Assembly (NCBI RefSeq): GCF_029643245.1 | Contig: NZ_CP116398.1 | Location: 1,488,001 to 1,552,000, forward strand | DNA: 64,000 nucleotides | Reading direction: 5' to 3' | Source: Methylomonas sp. EFPC3 | GTDB taxonomy: Bacteria; Pseudomonadota; Gammaproteobacteria; Methylococcales; Methylomonadaceae | Shown here: positions 35,897 to 45,112 of the stretch, piece after piece | How the letters are laid out: each line of letters begins with the position of its first letter | Numbering within the stretch: position 1 is the stretch's first letter | Made by a program: the position numbers and the translations under genes | Notes under the pieces: generated by a model | Databases searched by the model: none | What the model saw: the letters and a program-made list of their open reading frames with translations, nothing else | What the model was told of the DNA's origin: nothing

Positions 35897-36440
35897 CGAC
35901 CAACGCCAACGGCTGTTGGCGCTGGCCCGGCAATCGATAAGCCACGGCCTGGAAACCGGCCGGCCGTTAAGCGTCGATCCGGCGCAGTATCCCGGCGAAT
36001 TATCCGCCCGCCGCGCCACCTTCGTCACGCTGGAACGCGCCGGCCAATTGCGGGGTTGTATCGGCATGCTCGAAGCGCGGCGGCCTTTGGCCGAAGACGT
36101 GGCCGAAAACGCCTTCGCCGCCGCCTTCCGCGATCCGCGCTTCCCGCCGCTGCGGGACAGCGAGCTGGCCGGACTCGATCTGCATATCTCGGTGCTGGCG
36201 CCGGCGGAACCGCTGCCGGTCAAGTCGGAAGCCGACTTGCTGCAGCAGCTTCGCCCCGGCGTGGATGGCTTGATTCTGCAGGAAGGCGGCCGGCGGGCGA
36301 CGTTTCTACCCGCGGTTTGGGACGACCTGCCCGAACCGGCCCGTTTCCTGAACCACCTGAAACAAAAAGCCGGCCTGCCGGCCGCTTATTGGTCGGACAG
36401 CCTGCGATTTTTCCGCTACACCACGGAAAGCTTCGGCTGA
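35883..36440 (+). CDS. amrA: AmmeMemoRadiSam system protein A (AMMECR1 family)
   Basis: 185 residues of the AMMECR1 fold, with the signature LRGCIGMLEARRPLAEDV, FAAAFRDPRFPPL and DGLILQEGGRRATFLPAVWDD. The function of AMMECR1 is unknown in any organism; conserved linkage with Memo and the radical-SAM enzyme points to a shared modification pathway. Starts inside the end of the preceding gene (14-bp overlap), a GTG six bases earlier being the alternative. Confidence 0.9.
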   Translation: MSLTDDQRQRLLALARQSISHGLETGRPLSVDPAQYPGELSARRATFVTLERAGQLRGCIGMLEARRPLAEDVAENAFAAAFRDPRFPPLRDSELAGLDLHISVLAPAEPLPVKSEADLLQQLRPGVDGLILQEGGRRATFLPAVWDDLPEPARFLNHLKQKAGLPAAYWSDSLRFFRYTTESFG

Positions 36441-36470
36441 GCCGTTCCTCCTGCACAACCCAGTAAAATC

Positions 36471-36489
36471 AAGGCCTCCAGGCTTTTTT
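36471..36489 (+). terminator. Probable terminator after the AMMECR1 gene
   Basis: AAGGCC (36471-36476) pairs with GGCTTT, with loop TCCA and one wobble, followed by TTTTTTC. Short stem, good T-run, 30 bases after the stop. Confidence 0.5.
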
Positions 36490-36490
36490 C

Positions 36491-36520
36491 TTGTTCGAAA
36501 AGCTCTTGGAACGGTATAAT
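36491..36520 (+). promoter_or_regulatory. Sigma-70 promoter of the zwf operon
   Basis: TTGTTC (36491-36496), 18 bases, TATAAT (36515-36520), followed by the GC-rich GGCGGC. It gives a leader of about 90 bases to the zwf start. Confidence 0.6.
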
Positions 36521-36617
36521 GGCGGCATTTTCGGCTAATTTCGGCCCGCCGGATTTTGCCACCGTCCGGAACCGCCGCCGGCACCGAACGGATTTCAGCG
36601 TATTTGGGTACCATTGA

Positions 36618-38084
36618 ATGAAAAACCACACTTATAAACCCTGCGACTTGGTGATTTACGGCGCGCTGGGTGATTTGTCCAAGCGCAAACTGTTGATTTC
36701 GTTATATCGCTTGGAAAAGTCCGAATTACTCGAACCCGACACCCGCATCGTCGGCGTCGACCGGCTTGACGAGACCAGCGAAGGTTTCGTCAAAATCGCC
36801 CGCGCCAGTCTCGAGGCGTTTTTGAACAACACCATCAACGAAGAAATCTGGCAACGTTTTTCCAAGCGCCTGTCTTATTTGAAAATAGACCTGACTCAGC
36901 CTGAGCAATACCTGCAGCTGAACACCGCCGTGGAGCCGGACAAACGGGTCATGGTCAATTATTTCGCCGTCGCGCCGTTTTTGTTCAAAAGCATTTGCCA
37001 GGGCCTGCAAAGCTGCGGCGTGTTGACACCGGAATCGCGGATGGTGATGGAAAAGCCGATCGGCCACGATTTGAAGTCGTCAAAAGAAATCAACGACGCC
37101 GTCGCCGACGCCTTTCACGAAGACCAGGTCTACCGGATCGACCACTATCTGGGCAAGGAAACCGTGTTGAACCTGTTGGCCTTGCGCTTCGCCAATTCGA
37201 TTTTCACCACCAACTGGAACCACAATACGATAGACCACATCCAGATCACGGTCGGCGAAGACATCGGCATCGAAGGCCGCTGGGACTATTTCGACAAGAC
37301 CGGCCAGTTACGCGACATGTTGCAAAACCACCTGTTGCAAATTCTGACCTTCGTCGCGATGGAACCGCCGGCCGACCTGGAAGCGGAAAGCATCCACATG
37401 GAAAAAATCAAGGTTCTGAAAGCGCTGCGGCCGATCACGGCGCGCAACGTCGAAGAGAAAACCGTGCGCGGCCAGTACACCGCCGGCTTCATCAAAGGCC
37501 AGGCTGTGCCGGGCTATCTGGAAGAGGAAGGCGCCAACAAGGAAAGCACCACCGAAAGTTTTGTCGCGATCCGGGTCGACATCGACAACTGGCGCTGGGC
37601 CGGCGTGCCGTTTTATATGCGCACCGGCAAACGCATGCCGAACAAGCGCACCGAGATTGTGGTCAATTTCAAACAGTTGCCGCACAACATCTTTAAAGAC
37701 AGTTTCCGCGACCTGCCCGCCAACAAACTGGTGATCCACCTGCAACCCAACGAGGGCGTCGAGGTGGTGATGCTGAACAAAGTGCCCGGCATCGACGGCA
37801 ACATCAAACTGCAGCAAACCAAGCTCGACCTGAGTTTCTCGGAAACCTTCAAGAAAAACAGCATCTTCGGCGGCTACGAAAAACTGATCCTGGAAGCCCT
37901 GCGCGGCAATCCGACGCTGTTTTTGAGCCGCGAGGAAATCGAACAGGCCTGGACTTGGGTCGATTCGATCCAGGACGCCTGGGCGCACAGCCACAGCGCG
38001 CCCAAATCCTATCCGGCCGGCAGCTGGGGCCCGATCGCCTCGGTAGCGCTTTTGGCCCGCGACGGCCGCGCGTGGGAAGAGTAA
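36618..38084 (+). CDS. zwf: Glucose-6-phosphate 1-dehydrogenase
   Basis: 488 residues. First step of the Entner-Doudoroff and oxidative pentose phosphate routes, giving 6-phosphogluconolactone and NAD(P)H. The dinucleotide loop reads YGALGDLSKRKLLISL near residue 13 and the active-site motif RIDHYLGKETVLNLL near residue 173 (with the catalytic His of the D-H pair later, FDKTGQLRDMLQNH). Starts the run zwf-pgl-methyltransferase-edd-eda. In RuMP methanotrophs this route can also oxidise hexose phosphate. Confidence 0.96.
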   Translation: MKNHTYKPCDLVIYGALGDLSKRKLLISLYRLEKSELLEPDTRIVGVDRLDETSEGFVKIARASLEAFLNNTINEEIWQRFSKRLSYLKIDLTQPEQYLQLNTAVEPDKRVMVNYFAVAPFLFKSICQGLQSCGVLTPESRMVMEKPIGHDLKSSKEINDAVADAFHEDQVYRIDHYLGKETVLNLLALRFANSIFTTNWNHNTIDHIQITVGEDIGIEGRWDYFDKTGQLRDMLQNHLLQILTFVAMEPPADLEAESIHMEKIKVLKALRPITARNVEEKTVRGQYTAGFIKGQAVPGYLEEEGANKESTTESFVAIRVDIDNWRWAGVPFYMRTGKRMPNKRTEIVVNFKQLPHNIFKDSFRDLPANKLVIHLQPNEGVEVVMLNKVPGIDGNIKLQQTKLDLSFSETFKKNSIFGGYEKLILEALRGNPTLFLSREEIEQAWTWVDSIQDAWAHSHSAPKSYPAGSWGPIASVALLARDGRAWEE

Positions 38085-38114
38085 CCATCTAAATCCATCA
38101 CGAGTACAACGATT

Positions 38115-38825
38115 ATGGTTAGAGAATTTTTTTTCGAACAGCGAAACCACTTGTTCACCGCATTGGTAGCGGAATGCCACGACGTGTTGTCGGAAGCGAT
38201 CAGCAAGCACGGCCATGCCGTGCTACTGGTTTCCGGCGGCACCACACCGGCGCCGCTGTATGAAGCACTTTCCAAATCCGATCTGAACTGGAAAAAAATC
38301 AAAGTCGCGCTGGTCGACGAACGCTGGGTGGACGCTGAGCACAGTGCCAGCAACGAAGCCCTGATCCGCCGCAGCCTGTTGATCAACAACGCCAGAAACG
38401 TCGAGTTCGTCGGCATGAAAACCGCCGCCGCGACCGCCGCTGCCGGCCAGGCCGAAACCGAAGGCCGTTACCAGGCCTTACCACAACCGTTTACATTGAG
38501 CATCGTCGGCATGGGCATCGACGGCCACACCGCGTCGTTGTTTCCGCACGCCTCCGGCCTGACCGAAGCGCTAAGCGAAAACAACACCCAACTGACCGCG
38601 GCGATCAATGCGGCGCAGAGCGAGGTCACCGGCGCCAATACCGAACGCCTGAGCTTGACCCGCAACGGCCTGCTGAAATCGGAGCGCATCGTGATCCTGT
38701 TCACCGGCGAGGACAAACTGGCCGTATTCGGTAAAGCCCAACAGCCCGGTCCGGTGGAAGACATGCCGATCCGGGCCCTGTTGAATCAGGAGCAGGCGCC
38801 GGTCGAGTTGTATTGGGCTCCCTGA
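38115..38825 (+). CDS. pgl: 6-Phosphogluconolactonase
   Basis: 236 residues, DevB/glucosamine-6-phosphate-isomerase-like fold. Motifs LLVSGGTTPAPLYEAL, VDERWVDAEHSASNE and GMGIDGHTASLFPHA are typical. Hydrolyses the Zwf product to 6-phosphogluconate. Begins 30 bases after zwf. Confidence 0.94.
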   Translation: MVREFFFEQRNHLFTALVAECHDVLSEAISKHGHAVLLVSGGTTPAPLYEALSKSDLNWKKIKVALVDERWVDAEHSASNEALIRRSLLINNARNVEFVGMKTAAATAAAGQAETEGRYQALPQPFTLSIVGMGIDGHTASLFPHASGLTEALSENNTQLTAAINAAQSEVTGANTERLSLTRNGLLKSERIVILFTGEDKLAVFGKAQQPGPVEDMPIRALLNQEQAPVELYWAP

Positions 38826-38870
38826 TCCCGGGCCGGCAACATCATAATTAACGCTGAAAAGGAGCCGCTT

Positions 38871-39800
38871 TTGTACACCGAGAACATTTGCAAAGATATC
38901 CTCCTTTTTTCGAAGGCTGTTGCCACCAATCAAATCGCCCGATTCTCGCCTGGCCTTTATGTCCGCCTTACCGGCCAGACCGGGCGCGGCGGCGATGAAG
39001 GCAGCTCTGCAGAGGTTGCCGGCTATTTTTTCGAGTGCGTGGAAGATTACCGCCGGCAATTGGGTCTGGAACCGGCGGAATTCAAAACGTTTCTGGCCGG
39101 CAAGACTATTTTGGAATACGGGCCTGGCGACGTGCTCGGGGTCGCATTGCTGTTATACGCCTACGGCGCGGCACAGGTTCGCTGCGTCGACCGATTTCCG
39201 CTGAATAAAATCAATGCCAAAAACGCCGCGATCTATAAAGCCCTCTGCGAAGGCTTGACCGGCGACGAGAAATCCAGGGCGATGGCTGCCTTCAACAGCA
39301 GCGGAGATCCCGAAAGCGGATTCAGCGCCGGCACCGTCAACTACGCGGTCACCCCAAACGGATTGTCGGGCGAAAGCCTGGCTTACGACTTGATTATTTC
39401 CCGGGCGGTGCTGGAACATGTCGACGATATCGATGCCACGTTTGCCGATATTGACGCAGCGTTAAAACCGGACGGAAAATCGATTCACAAGGTCGATCTG
39501 AAAAGCCACGGCTTGGACCGTTACCAAGCGTTCGACTTTTTAACCTGGCCGCGACCGCTGTACCGATTGATGTACTCCCACAAAGGCTTCCCGAACCGTT
39601 GGCGCGCAAACAAATACGTCGAAGCCGCGGGCAAAGCGGGTCTGGAGATTACGCAGTTGGCGCCGATCGACCAGCTCGGCGCCGAGCAGATAGATCGCAT
39701 CATGCCCAAATTGGCGTCGGAGTTCAGGTCTGTGAGCCGCGACTTATTTAGCTGGTTGAGCTTTTGGATCATATTGGAAAAAAAGCCGAATACGTATTAG
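38871..39800 (+). CDS. Class I SAM-dependent methyltransferase inside the ED gene cluster
   Basis: 309 residues. SAM-binding motif I ILEYGPGDVLGVALLLYAYG, an acidic residue after strand 2 (RCVDRF), and motif IV-V LIISRAVLEHVDDIDATFADI mark a Rossmann methyltransferase; ALKPDGKSIHKVDL is the usual post-motif. The N-terminal 80 residues and the C-terminal WPRPLYRLMYSHKGFPNRWR part look like those of sugar- or glycan-linked methyltransferases, but the substrate is unknown. The start is TTG at 38871 with GGAG six bases upstream. It separates pgl (45 bp before) from edd (72 bp after), where no methyltransferase is expected. Confidence 0.82.
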   Translation: MYTENICKDILLFSKAVATNQIARFSPGLYVRLTGQTGRGGDEGSSAEVAGYFFECVEDYRRQLGLEPAEFKTFLAGKTILEYGPGDVLGVALLLYAYGAAQVRCVDRFPLNKINAKNAAIYKALCEGLTGDEKSRAMAAFNSSGDPESGFSAGTVNYAVTPNGLSGESLAYDLIISRAVLEHVDDIDATFADIDAALKPDGKSIHKVDLKSHGLDRYQAFDFLTWPRPLYRLMYSHKGFPNRWRANKYVEAAGKAGLEITQLAPIDQLGAEQIDRIMPKLASEFRSVSRDLFSWLSFWIILEKKPNTY

Positions 39801-39872
39801 CCAAACGAACCACCCTAGCATGGGGAACCTTGTTTTCCATGTAGGCCACCAAGTCAAGCATCAGGATAATTT

Positions 39873-41693
39873 ATGCATCCCTCTTTAGAAAAAGTCACCG
39901 CAGACGTGGTAAAACGCAGCCGCGAAACTCGTGCGGCTTATCTTGCCCGCATCGACGCCGCCGTCGAAAAAGGCCCGCACCGCGCCAAACTGGCTTGCGG
40001 CAACCTGGCCCACGGCTTTGCCGCTTGCGCCAGCGACGAAAAAGACGATCTGGCCGGCACCCAAAAAGCCAATATTGCAATCATCTCCGCCTACAACGAC
40101 ATGTTGTCGGCCCATGAACCTTACAAGGACTTCCCGACCCTGATCAAACAAGCCGTGCGCGAAGCGGGCGGCGTGGCGCAATTCGCTGGCGGCGTGCCGG
40201 CAATGTGCGACGGCGTCACTCAAGGCCAGCCCGGTATGGAGTTGTCACTGTTCAGCCGCGACGTAATCGCGATGGCGACTGCGATCGGCCTCAGCCACAA
40301 TATGTTCGACGCCGCCTTATATTTGGGCGTCTGCGACAAAATTGTACCTGGCCTGCTGATCGGCGCCTTGAGCTTCGGCCATTTGCCGGCAGTATTCGTC
40401 CCGGCCGGCCCGATGCCGAGCGGCCTGCCTAACAAAGAAAAGGTGCGCATACGCCAGTTGTACGCCGAAGGCAAGGTCGGCCGCAAGGAGTTGCTGGAGT
40501 CGGAATCCCAGTCTTACCACAGCCCAGGCACCTGCACTTTCTTCGGCACGGCCAACAGCAACCAGATGATGGTCGAAATCATGGGACTGCATCTGCCCGG
40601 CAGTTCCTTTATCAACCCCTATACGCCGCTACGCGACGAACTGACCAAAGCGGCCGCTCGGCAAATTTTGAAATTCACCGCGTTGGGTGACGATTTTCGT
40701 CCTATCGGTCATGCCATCGACGAAAAAGCCATCATCAACGCCATCATCGGCTTACTGGCCACCGGCGGCTCGACCAACCACACCATCCATCTGATCGCAA
40801 TCGCCCGCGCCGCCGGCGTCATCATCAACTGGGACGACTTCGACAAATTGTCGAAAATCGTACCGCTACTGGCCAAGATTTACCCGAACGGCTCGGCCGA
40901 CGTCAACCACTTCCAAGCGGCCGGCGGCATGGGCGTCTTGATAGCCGAATTGCTACGCAACGGCCTGCTGCACGGCGACATTTTGACCATCGGCGACGAA
41001 CGCGGCATGGGACAATACAGCCGGGAGCCGAAACTGACCGACGGCGGGCTGCATTGGGCGGAGGGCCCTGGCGCCAGCCAAGACGAAACGGTGATCAGCT
41101 CGGTAAGCAAACCGTTCCAACCCACCGGCGGCCTCACCGTGATGCACGGCAACCTGGGCCGCGGCGTATCGAAAATTTCCGCGGTCGCCGAGCAACACCA
41201 AGTCGTCACTGCTCCGGCGGTGGTATTCGACGATCAGGACGACGTGGTTGCCGCCTTCAAGCGCGGCGAGCTGGAAAAGGACTGCATCGTCGTGCTCCGC
41301 TTTCAGGGCCCGAAAGCGAATGGCATGCCGGAACTGCACAAACTGACGCCACCGCTCGGCGTATTGCAGGATAGAGGATTCAAAGTAGCATTGATTACCG
41401 ACGGCCGCATGTCCGGCGCCTCCGGCAAAGTGCCGTCGGCGATTCACATGTGTCCGGAATGTCTGGACGGCGGCCCGTTGGCCAAGGTTCGCGACGGCGA
41501 CATCATCGCGCTGAACACCCAGACCGGCGAAGTCAACGTCCAAGTCGATTCGGCCGAATTCGAAGCCCGCACCGTGGCCGCCAATAGCGCTAAAGGCCAT
41601 CATTTCGGCATGGGCCGGGAATTGTTCGGCGGCTTCCGCGCCCACGCCTCGTCGGCGGAAACCGGAGCCACCAACTTGTTTTACGTGGATTAA
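39873..41693 (+). CDS. edd: 6-Phosphogluconate dehydratase
   Basis: 606 residues, IlvD/Edd family with a 4Fe-4S cluster. Converts 6-phosphogluconate to KDPG. Cluster cysteines are seen in [17 protein letters not shown] and [17 protein letters not shown]; family signature [20 protein letters not shown] near the C-terminus distinguishes it from dihydroxy-acid dehydratase. Normal length. The eda gene follows after a 109-bp gap with a stem-loop. Confidence 0.96.
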   Translation: MHPSLEKVTADVVKRSRETRAAYLARIDAAVEKGPHRAKLACGNLAHGFAACASDEKDDLAGTQKANIAIISAYNDMLSAHEPYKDFPTLIKQAVREAGGVAQFAGGVPAMCDGVTQGQPGMELSLFSRDVIAMATAIGLSHNMFDAALYLGVCDKIVPGLLIGALSFGHLPAVFVPAGPMPSGLPNKEKVRIRQLYAEGKVGRKELLESESQSYHSPGTCTFFGTANSNQMMVEIMGLHLPGSSFINPYTPLRDELTKAAARQILKFTALGDDFRPIGHAIDEKAIINAIIGLLATGGSTNHTIHLIAIARAAGVIINWDDFDKLSKIVPLLAKIYPNGSADVNHFQAAGGMGVLIAELLRNGLLHGDILTIGDERGMGQYSREPKLTDGGLHWAEGPGASQDETVISSVSKPFQPTGGLTVMHGNLGRGVSKISAVAEQHQVVTAPAVVFDDQDDVVAAFKRGELEKDCIVVLRFQGPKANGMPELHKLTPPLGVLQDRGFKVALITDGRMSGASGKVPSAIHMCPECLDGGPLAKVRDGDIIALNTQTGEVNVQVDSAEFEARTVAANSAKGHHFGMGRELFGGFRAHASSAETGATNLFYVD

Positions 41694-41710
41694 CAATAAC
41701 TACAACCCAA

Positions 41711-41751
41711 GCCCGGCACAGGGAATACTCGATCGAGTCCCTCAGCCGGGC
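41711..41751 (+). other. Large stem-loop between edd and eda
   Basis: GCCCGGC (41711-41717) pairs with GCCGGGC (41745-41751); inside, GGGA pairs with TCCC and a self-complementary CTCGATCGAG forms the top. Lies 18 bases after edd and about 50 before eda. Probably an intercistronic RNA structure rather than a terminator, as no T-run follows. Confidence 0.5.
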
Positions 41752-41802
41752 CACCGCGTCCGCCCGCGGGCGCAGCACCGCCAACAGAGAGAAACATTAG
41801 CC

Positions 41803-42432
41803 ATGACCGTAACCATCAAACAAGTCATGACCACCTCGCCGGTAATGCCGGTCATGGTGATCAATAATCTGGAAAACGCCGTCCCGCTGGCCAAAGCCCT
41901 GGTCGACGGCGGCTTGAAAGTGCTGGAAATAACCTTGCGCACGCCAGTGGCCCTGGACGCGATCCGCCAGATCAAAGCCGAGGTGCCTGGCGCGATCGTC
42001 GGCGCCGGTACCATCATCAACGTTCAGACTCTGCACCATGCTCTCGACGCCGGCGCCCAGTTCATCGTCAGCCCCGGCGTCACCGAGAGCCTGTTGGATG
42101 CGGCATTGGAGACCAGCGTGCCGTTGCTGCCGGGCGTCATTACGCCAAGCGAAGTGATGCGTTTGCTGGACAAAGGCATCACCGCGATGAAATTCTTCCC
42201 GGCCGAAGCCGCCGGCGGCATTCCTATGCTGAAATCGCTCGGCGGCCCGCTACCGCAAGTCACATTCTGCCCGACCGGCGGCGTCAATCCGAAAAACGCG
42301 CCGGAGTATTTGGCGCTGAATAACGTGGCCTGCGTGGGCGGCTCTTGGATGGCGCCGGCCGATCTGGTCGACGCCGGCGATTGGGCCGAAATCACTCGCC
42401 GCGCCGCAGTGGCTTCGGCTTTAAAACAATAA
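41803..42432 (+). CDS. eda: KDPG/KHG aldolase
   Basis: 209 residues, class I aldolase splitting KDPG into pyruvate and glyceraldehyde-3-phosphate. The Schiff-base lysine is Lys130 in GITAMKFFPAEAAGG; EITLRTPVALDAI with the catalytic Glu and the phosphate-binding CPTGGVNPKNAPEYLAL are present. The ATG has AGAGAG at 12 bases. Completes the Entner-Doudoroff set. Confidence 0.96.
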   Translation: MTVTIKQVMTTSPVMPVMVINNLENAVPLAKALVDGGLKVLEITLRTPVALDAIRQIKAEVPGAIVGAGTIINVQTLHHALDAGAQFIVSPGVTESLLDAALETSVPLLPGVITPSEVMRLLDKGITAMKFFPAEAAGGIPMLKSLGGPLPQVTFCPTGGVNPKNAPEYLALNNVACVGGSWMAPADLVDAGDWAEITRRAAVASALKQ

Positions 42433-42478
42433 CACCGCAACCACCCGCTCTGATTAATCGCGGAGACCGTTCCAATCA

Positions 42479-42500
42479 CCTTAACCGATAACGGTTAAGG
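42479..42500. terminator. Stem-loop between convergent eda and lipoprotein genes
   Basis: CCTTAACCG (42479-42487), loop ATAA, CGGTTAAGG (42492-42500), a perfect 9-bp stem that includes the stop codon of the minus-strand lipoprotein gene. No T-run, so terminator function is tentative. Confidence 0.4.
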
Positions 42501-42923
42501 CAGTTTCGACCAGTCCGGCTCCGCGAACTCGTAAAGCTTGTACTTGTCCACCAACGGCCGCAACACTTGCTGGGCGACGCGCAAATATTCCGGGTTTTTC
42601 AGAAACTGTTCGTACGCTTGCCGACTCTCGAACACGCCGTAAATCGCCACATCATAACTTTCGTCCAGCGCCGCGTTGGGCCGGCTGCGCTGAACTGGGA
42701 CCGGGGTGCCGGCTTCATAGGCCACTACTCCAGGCAAGCCGGCCAGCGGCCGGCTGGCCTCTATATATTGCCGACGCAATTGGTCATTGCCCGGCTGTTT
42801 GAGCCAGACGATCGCCAAATGGTGTAATCGAGCCGTATCCGGTGCGGCCTGCGGTTGCACCGGCTGGGCACAACCGGCCGCGAACCACGCCACCAGCACA
42901 AAGCCGTAGCAGGATTTAATCAT
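42495..42923 (-). CDS. Small lipoprotein with a Dabb-type (stress-responsive A/B barrel) domain
   Basis: 142 residues. Lipoprotein signal IKSCYGFVLVAWFAAGC, then a ferredoxin-like barrel: LHHLAIVWLKQPGND, RQYIEASRPLAGLPGVVAYEAG, SYDVAIYGVFESRQAYEQFLKNPEYLRVAQQVLRPLVDKY (continues in two parts). Dabb domains have diverse or unknown ligands. The ATG at 42923 is chosen because the signal peptide begins there; the frame is open to 42962. Third gene of a minus-strand group after the DUF898 and M48 genes. Confidence 0.72.
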   Translation of the reverse strand: MIKSCYGFVLVAWFAAGCAQPVQPQAAPDTARLHHLAIVWLKQPGNDQLRRQYIEASRPLAGLPGVVAYEAGTPVPVQRSRPNAALDESYDVAIYGVFESRQAYEQFLKNPEYLRVAQQVLRPLVDKYKLYEFAEPDWSKLP

Positions 42924-42958
42924 TTGCTCACTCTTGATATTGAAAAATCGGCAGCGAC

Positions 42959-43963
42959 TCATTGACTGCGCAGACGGTTGATGCGCTCTTCGCTACTCGG
43001 GTGACTGGATAGATAATCCAAACCGTCGGCAAACTTCCGGTTGTAGTTGCTTTGCCGGGCCGCTTCCAATTTCTGCAGCATATCCGCCAGACGGCCGGGC
43101 GGAATGGCGTTGGCCTTTAGCGCATCGGCGGCAAATTGATCGGCATCACGTTCGAATTCGCGCGAGTAGCGGGCTTCCAGCAATAAGGCCGGCGCCGCGG
43201 CCAGCACTTGGCTGAAATCGCCGACGTACCACGCCAGCGCCAAACCGAGCGCGGACGCCTGCAACAACTGGCGCAAGGCATGCCTACCGGCTACGTGTCC
43301 CATCTCGTGAAGCAAAACCGCGACGATCTGTTCGTCGTCATCATCCGCCAATTCGATCAGAGCGTCCAACACGACCACATTGCCGCCCGGCAACGCAAAG
43401 GCATTGGCACCTAGTTCCGCACTGGCCCGGAACTCCAATCCGGCCGGCCGCCCCGCCTCATCGGCTAAAACCAAATTCCCGAGCTTGGCATTGATTTGCC
43501 CCTGGCGCTCAGGGCTTAACCGGCTGGGTTGCAACAGGTGCCGGTCCAGATCGGCCAGAACCTGCCGGTCCAGGCTCTGGGCCAGCTCGATCGGAATACG
43601 TTCCGCCAGCCGTTGCGCGGCATAAGGCAAGCCCCACACGTACCCGGCGCCGGCCACCACCAGAACCAGCAGCAATGCCAATCCCGACCAGCGCCAACTA
43701 TTTTCCAACGCAGCCACCCGGCTGTCGGTGCCGGGAAACAACTCGGCAAAGCCGCGGCTATCCGCCACCTCGCAACGAGCACCGTCAGCAAACAGTACCA
43801 CCCGTGGCGTGCTCGCGAGCGGCGGCTGAATCTCCAGGCCCGTCAACACCTCGCGGCGAACCACTTCCTTGCCCTGCAACAGCAGTTTATCGCCCTCCAG
43901 GCATAACGTGACCGGATGAGCCTTAGCGCTACGGCCGTCGTAATAAACCGCTGCTACCCGCAT
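42959..43963 (-). CDS. Membrane-anchored M48-family zinc metalloprotease
   Basis: 334 residues. An N-terminal beta domain (MRVAAVYYDGRSAKAHPVTLCLEGDKL), one hydrophobic helix around residues 93-112 (WSGLALLLVLVVAGAGYVWGLP) and a C-terminal M48 domain with zinc motif LLHEMGHVAGRHAL and the downstream ligand region SREFERDADQFAADAL. M48 proteases degrade misfolded envelope proteins or process precursors. The start abuts the DUF898 stop without a gap. Confidence 0.88.
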   Translation of the reverse strand: MRVAAVYYDGRSAKAHPVTLCLEGDKLLLQGKEVVRREVLTGLEIQPPLASTPRVVLFADGARCEVADSRGFAELFPGTDSRVAALENSWRWSGLALLLVLVVAGAGYVWGLPYAAQRLAERIPIELAQSLDRQVLADLDRHLLQPSRLSPERQGQINAKLGNLVLADEAGRPAGLEFRASAELGANAFALPGGNVVVLDALIELADDDDEQIVAVLLHEMGHVAGRHALRQLLQASALGLALAWYVGDFSQVLAAAPALLLEARYSREFERDADQFAADALKANAIPPGRLADMLQKLEAARQSNYNRKFADGLDYLSSHPSSEERINRLRSQ

Positions 43964-45001
43964 TTACAAGCCGATATCGAAATCGAACATCTCGGCCATT
44001 TCGTCGCCAGCAGCCGAAGCGTTGGCCTGCAGTCCGGCCACAAAATCGTCGATACTGCCGGCCACCAGTACTTGCAGATGTTCGATCCGGTAACGCGCCA
44101 GCCTGATATCGGCAAACGGCTTATACAATCCCAGCGTCAGTATCACCAACACGACGTTACTCAACATCAGACCGAGCAACTGGTAAGCGCTGACATTGGC
44201 TACGAAACGGTGTTCGCCCAGCGTCGTCGTCGCCCAAACCAGATTCTGCAAACGCGCGGTGACGTAGGGATACGCAAATAACAGCAGCCCCAGATAGGTA
44301 CCGAACGCCGCCAGCAACAAGCTCATTGCCGTCAACTGGCCTTCTTCCACGGCGAACCAACCGTTGCTTCCCAGCACACTGGTCAATACCGTCAAACCGG
44401 CGAACAGAACCACACCCAACATCAGCGTCATCAGGTAAATTCCGTAATACGCGGCGGCCGTCGCCGAAAAACGGAACTCGGCACTGCCGTACGCGCTGTG
44501 GTTCCGGGTGTAGGCAGCCATGCGTTGCTGGGCAAACGGCCATAACAAACCCAAGCTGAAACCGGCCAGTAGCGGCCACAGCAAAAACGCCAGATAAGCC
44601 GGCCCGGTCTGGCCGCGAAACCCAAAGCGCAAGCCGCGGTAGCTGGTATTGTGTAATCTGAAACGCAGCGACCGCACCAGTAACCAAGGCGCCAAGGCCA
44701 TGATCAGCATCAGAATCATCGCCGCGGCCGCGGGCGAGAAACCGCTAGTCAGCGTGTACGCGGCGAACAGGGCAAAGGCAATCAGGCGGCCCTTCAAAAT
44801 GGCTTTGGGGTCGCCGTGATAATCAAAACCGGCTCCGGCCAGACGAGTATGCCGGTAGAAGTACTGGTTGCGCCGCACTTTGGCCCAGGCCGAATAAACT
44901 CCGAATGTCACGATACTCAAACAAACGTTGACTATCCAAAGTCGAAAATACTCGCCGCCGCTACCGCTGAAATGCAGCGGCTGAGCCTGTTGTTCTGCCA
45001 T
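43964..45001 (-). CDS. DUF898 (YjgN-like) membrane protein
   Basis: 345 residues with about eight hydrophobic helices. The beginning PLHFSGSGGEYFRLWIVNVCLSIVTFGVYSAWAKVRRNQYFYRHT (split here) and the two repeats of FGVYSAWAKVR / LTLGLYKPFADIRLARYR are signatures of DUF898. Function unknown. ATG at 45001 has GGGAGG six bases upstream; the frame is open to 45031. Directly followed by the M48 protease, a pairing I also know from other gammaproteobacteria. Confidence 0.87.
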   Translation of the reverse strand: MAEQQAQPLHFSGSGGEYFRLWIVNVCLSIVTFGVYSAWAKVRRNQYFYRHTRLAGAGFDYHGDPKAILKGRLIAFALFAAYTLTSGFSPAAAAMILMLIMALAPWLLVRSLRFRLHNTSYRGLRFGFRGQTGPAYLAFLLWPLLAGFSLGLLWPFAQQRMAAYTRNHSAYGSAEFRFSATAAAYYGIYLMTLMLGVVLFAGLTVLTSVLGSNGWFAVEEGQLTAMSLLLAAFGTYLGLLLFAYPYVTARLQNLVWATTTLGEHRFVANVSAYQLLGLMLSNVVLVILTLGLYKPFADIRLARYRIEHLQVLVAGSIDDFVAGLQANASAAGDEMAEMFDFDIGL

Positions 45002-45112
45002 GGGTGCCTCCCGGTGAAATGATCGGATCAAGCATAGTGCATGTCCTCAAGCTGGCAAAAATATCGGCAGCAAAAGCCGGCGCGCTCCTGGCCTATGGGT
45101 AACTCACCGGGC

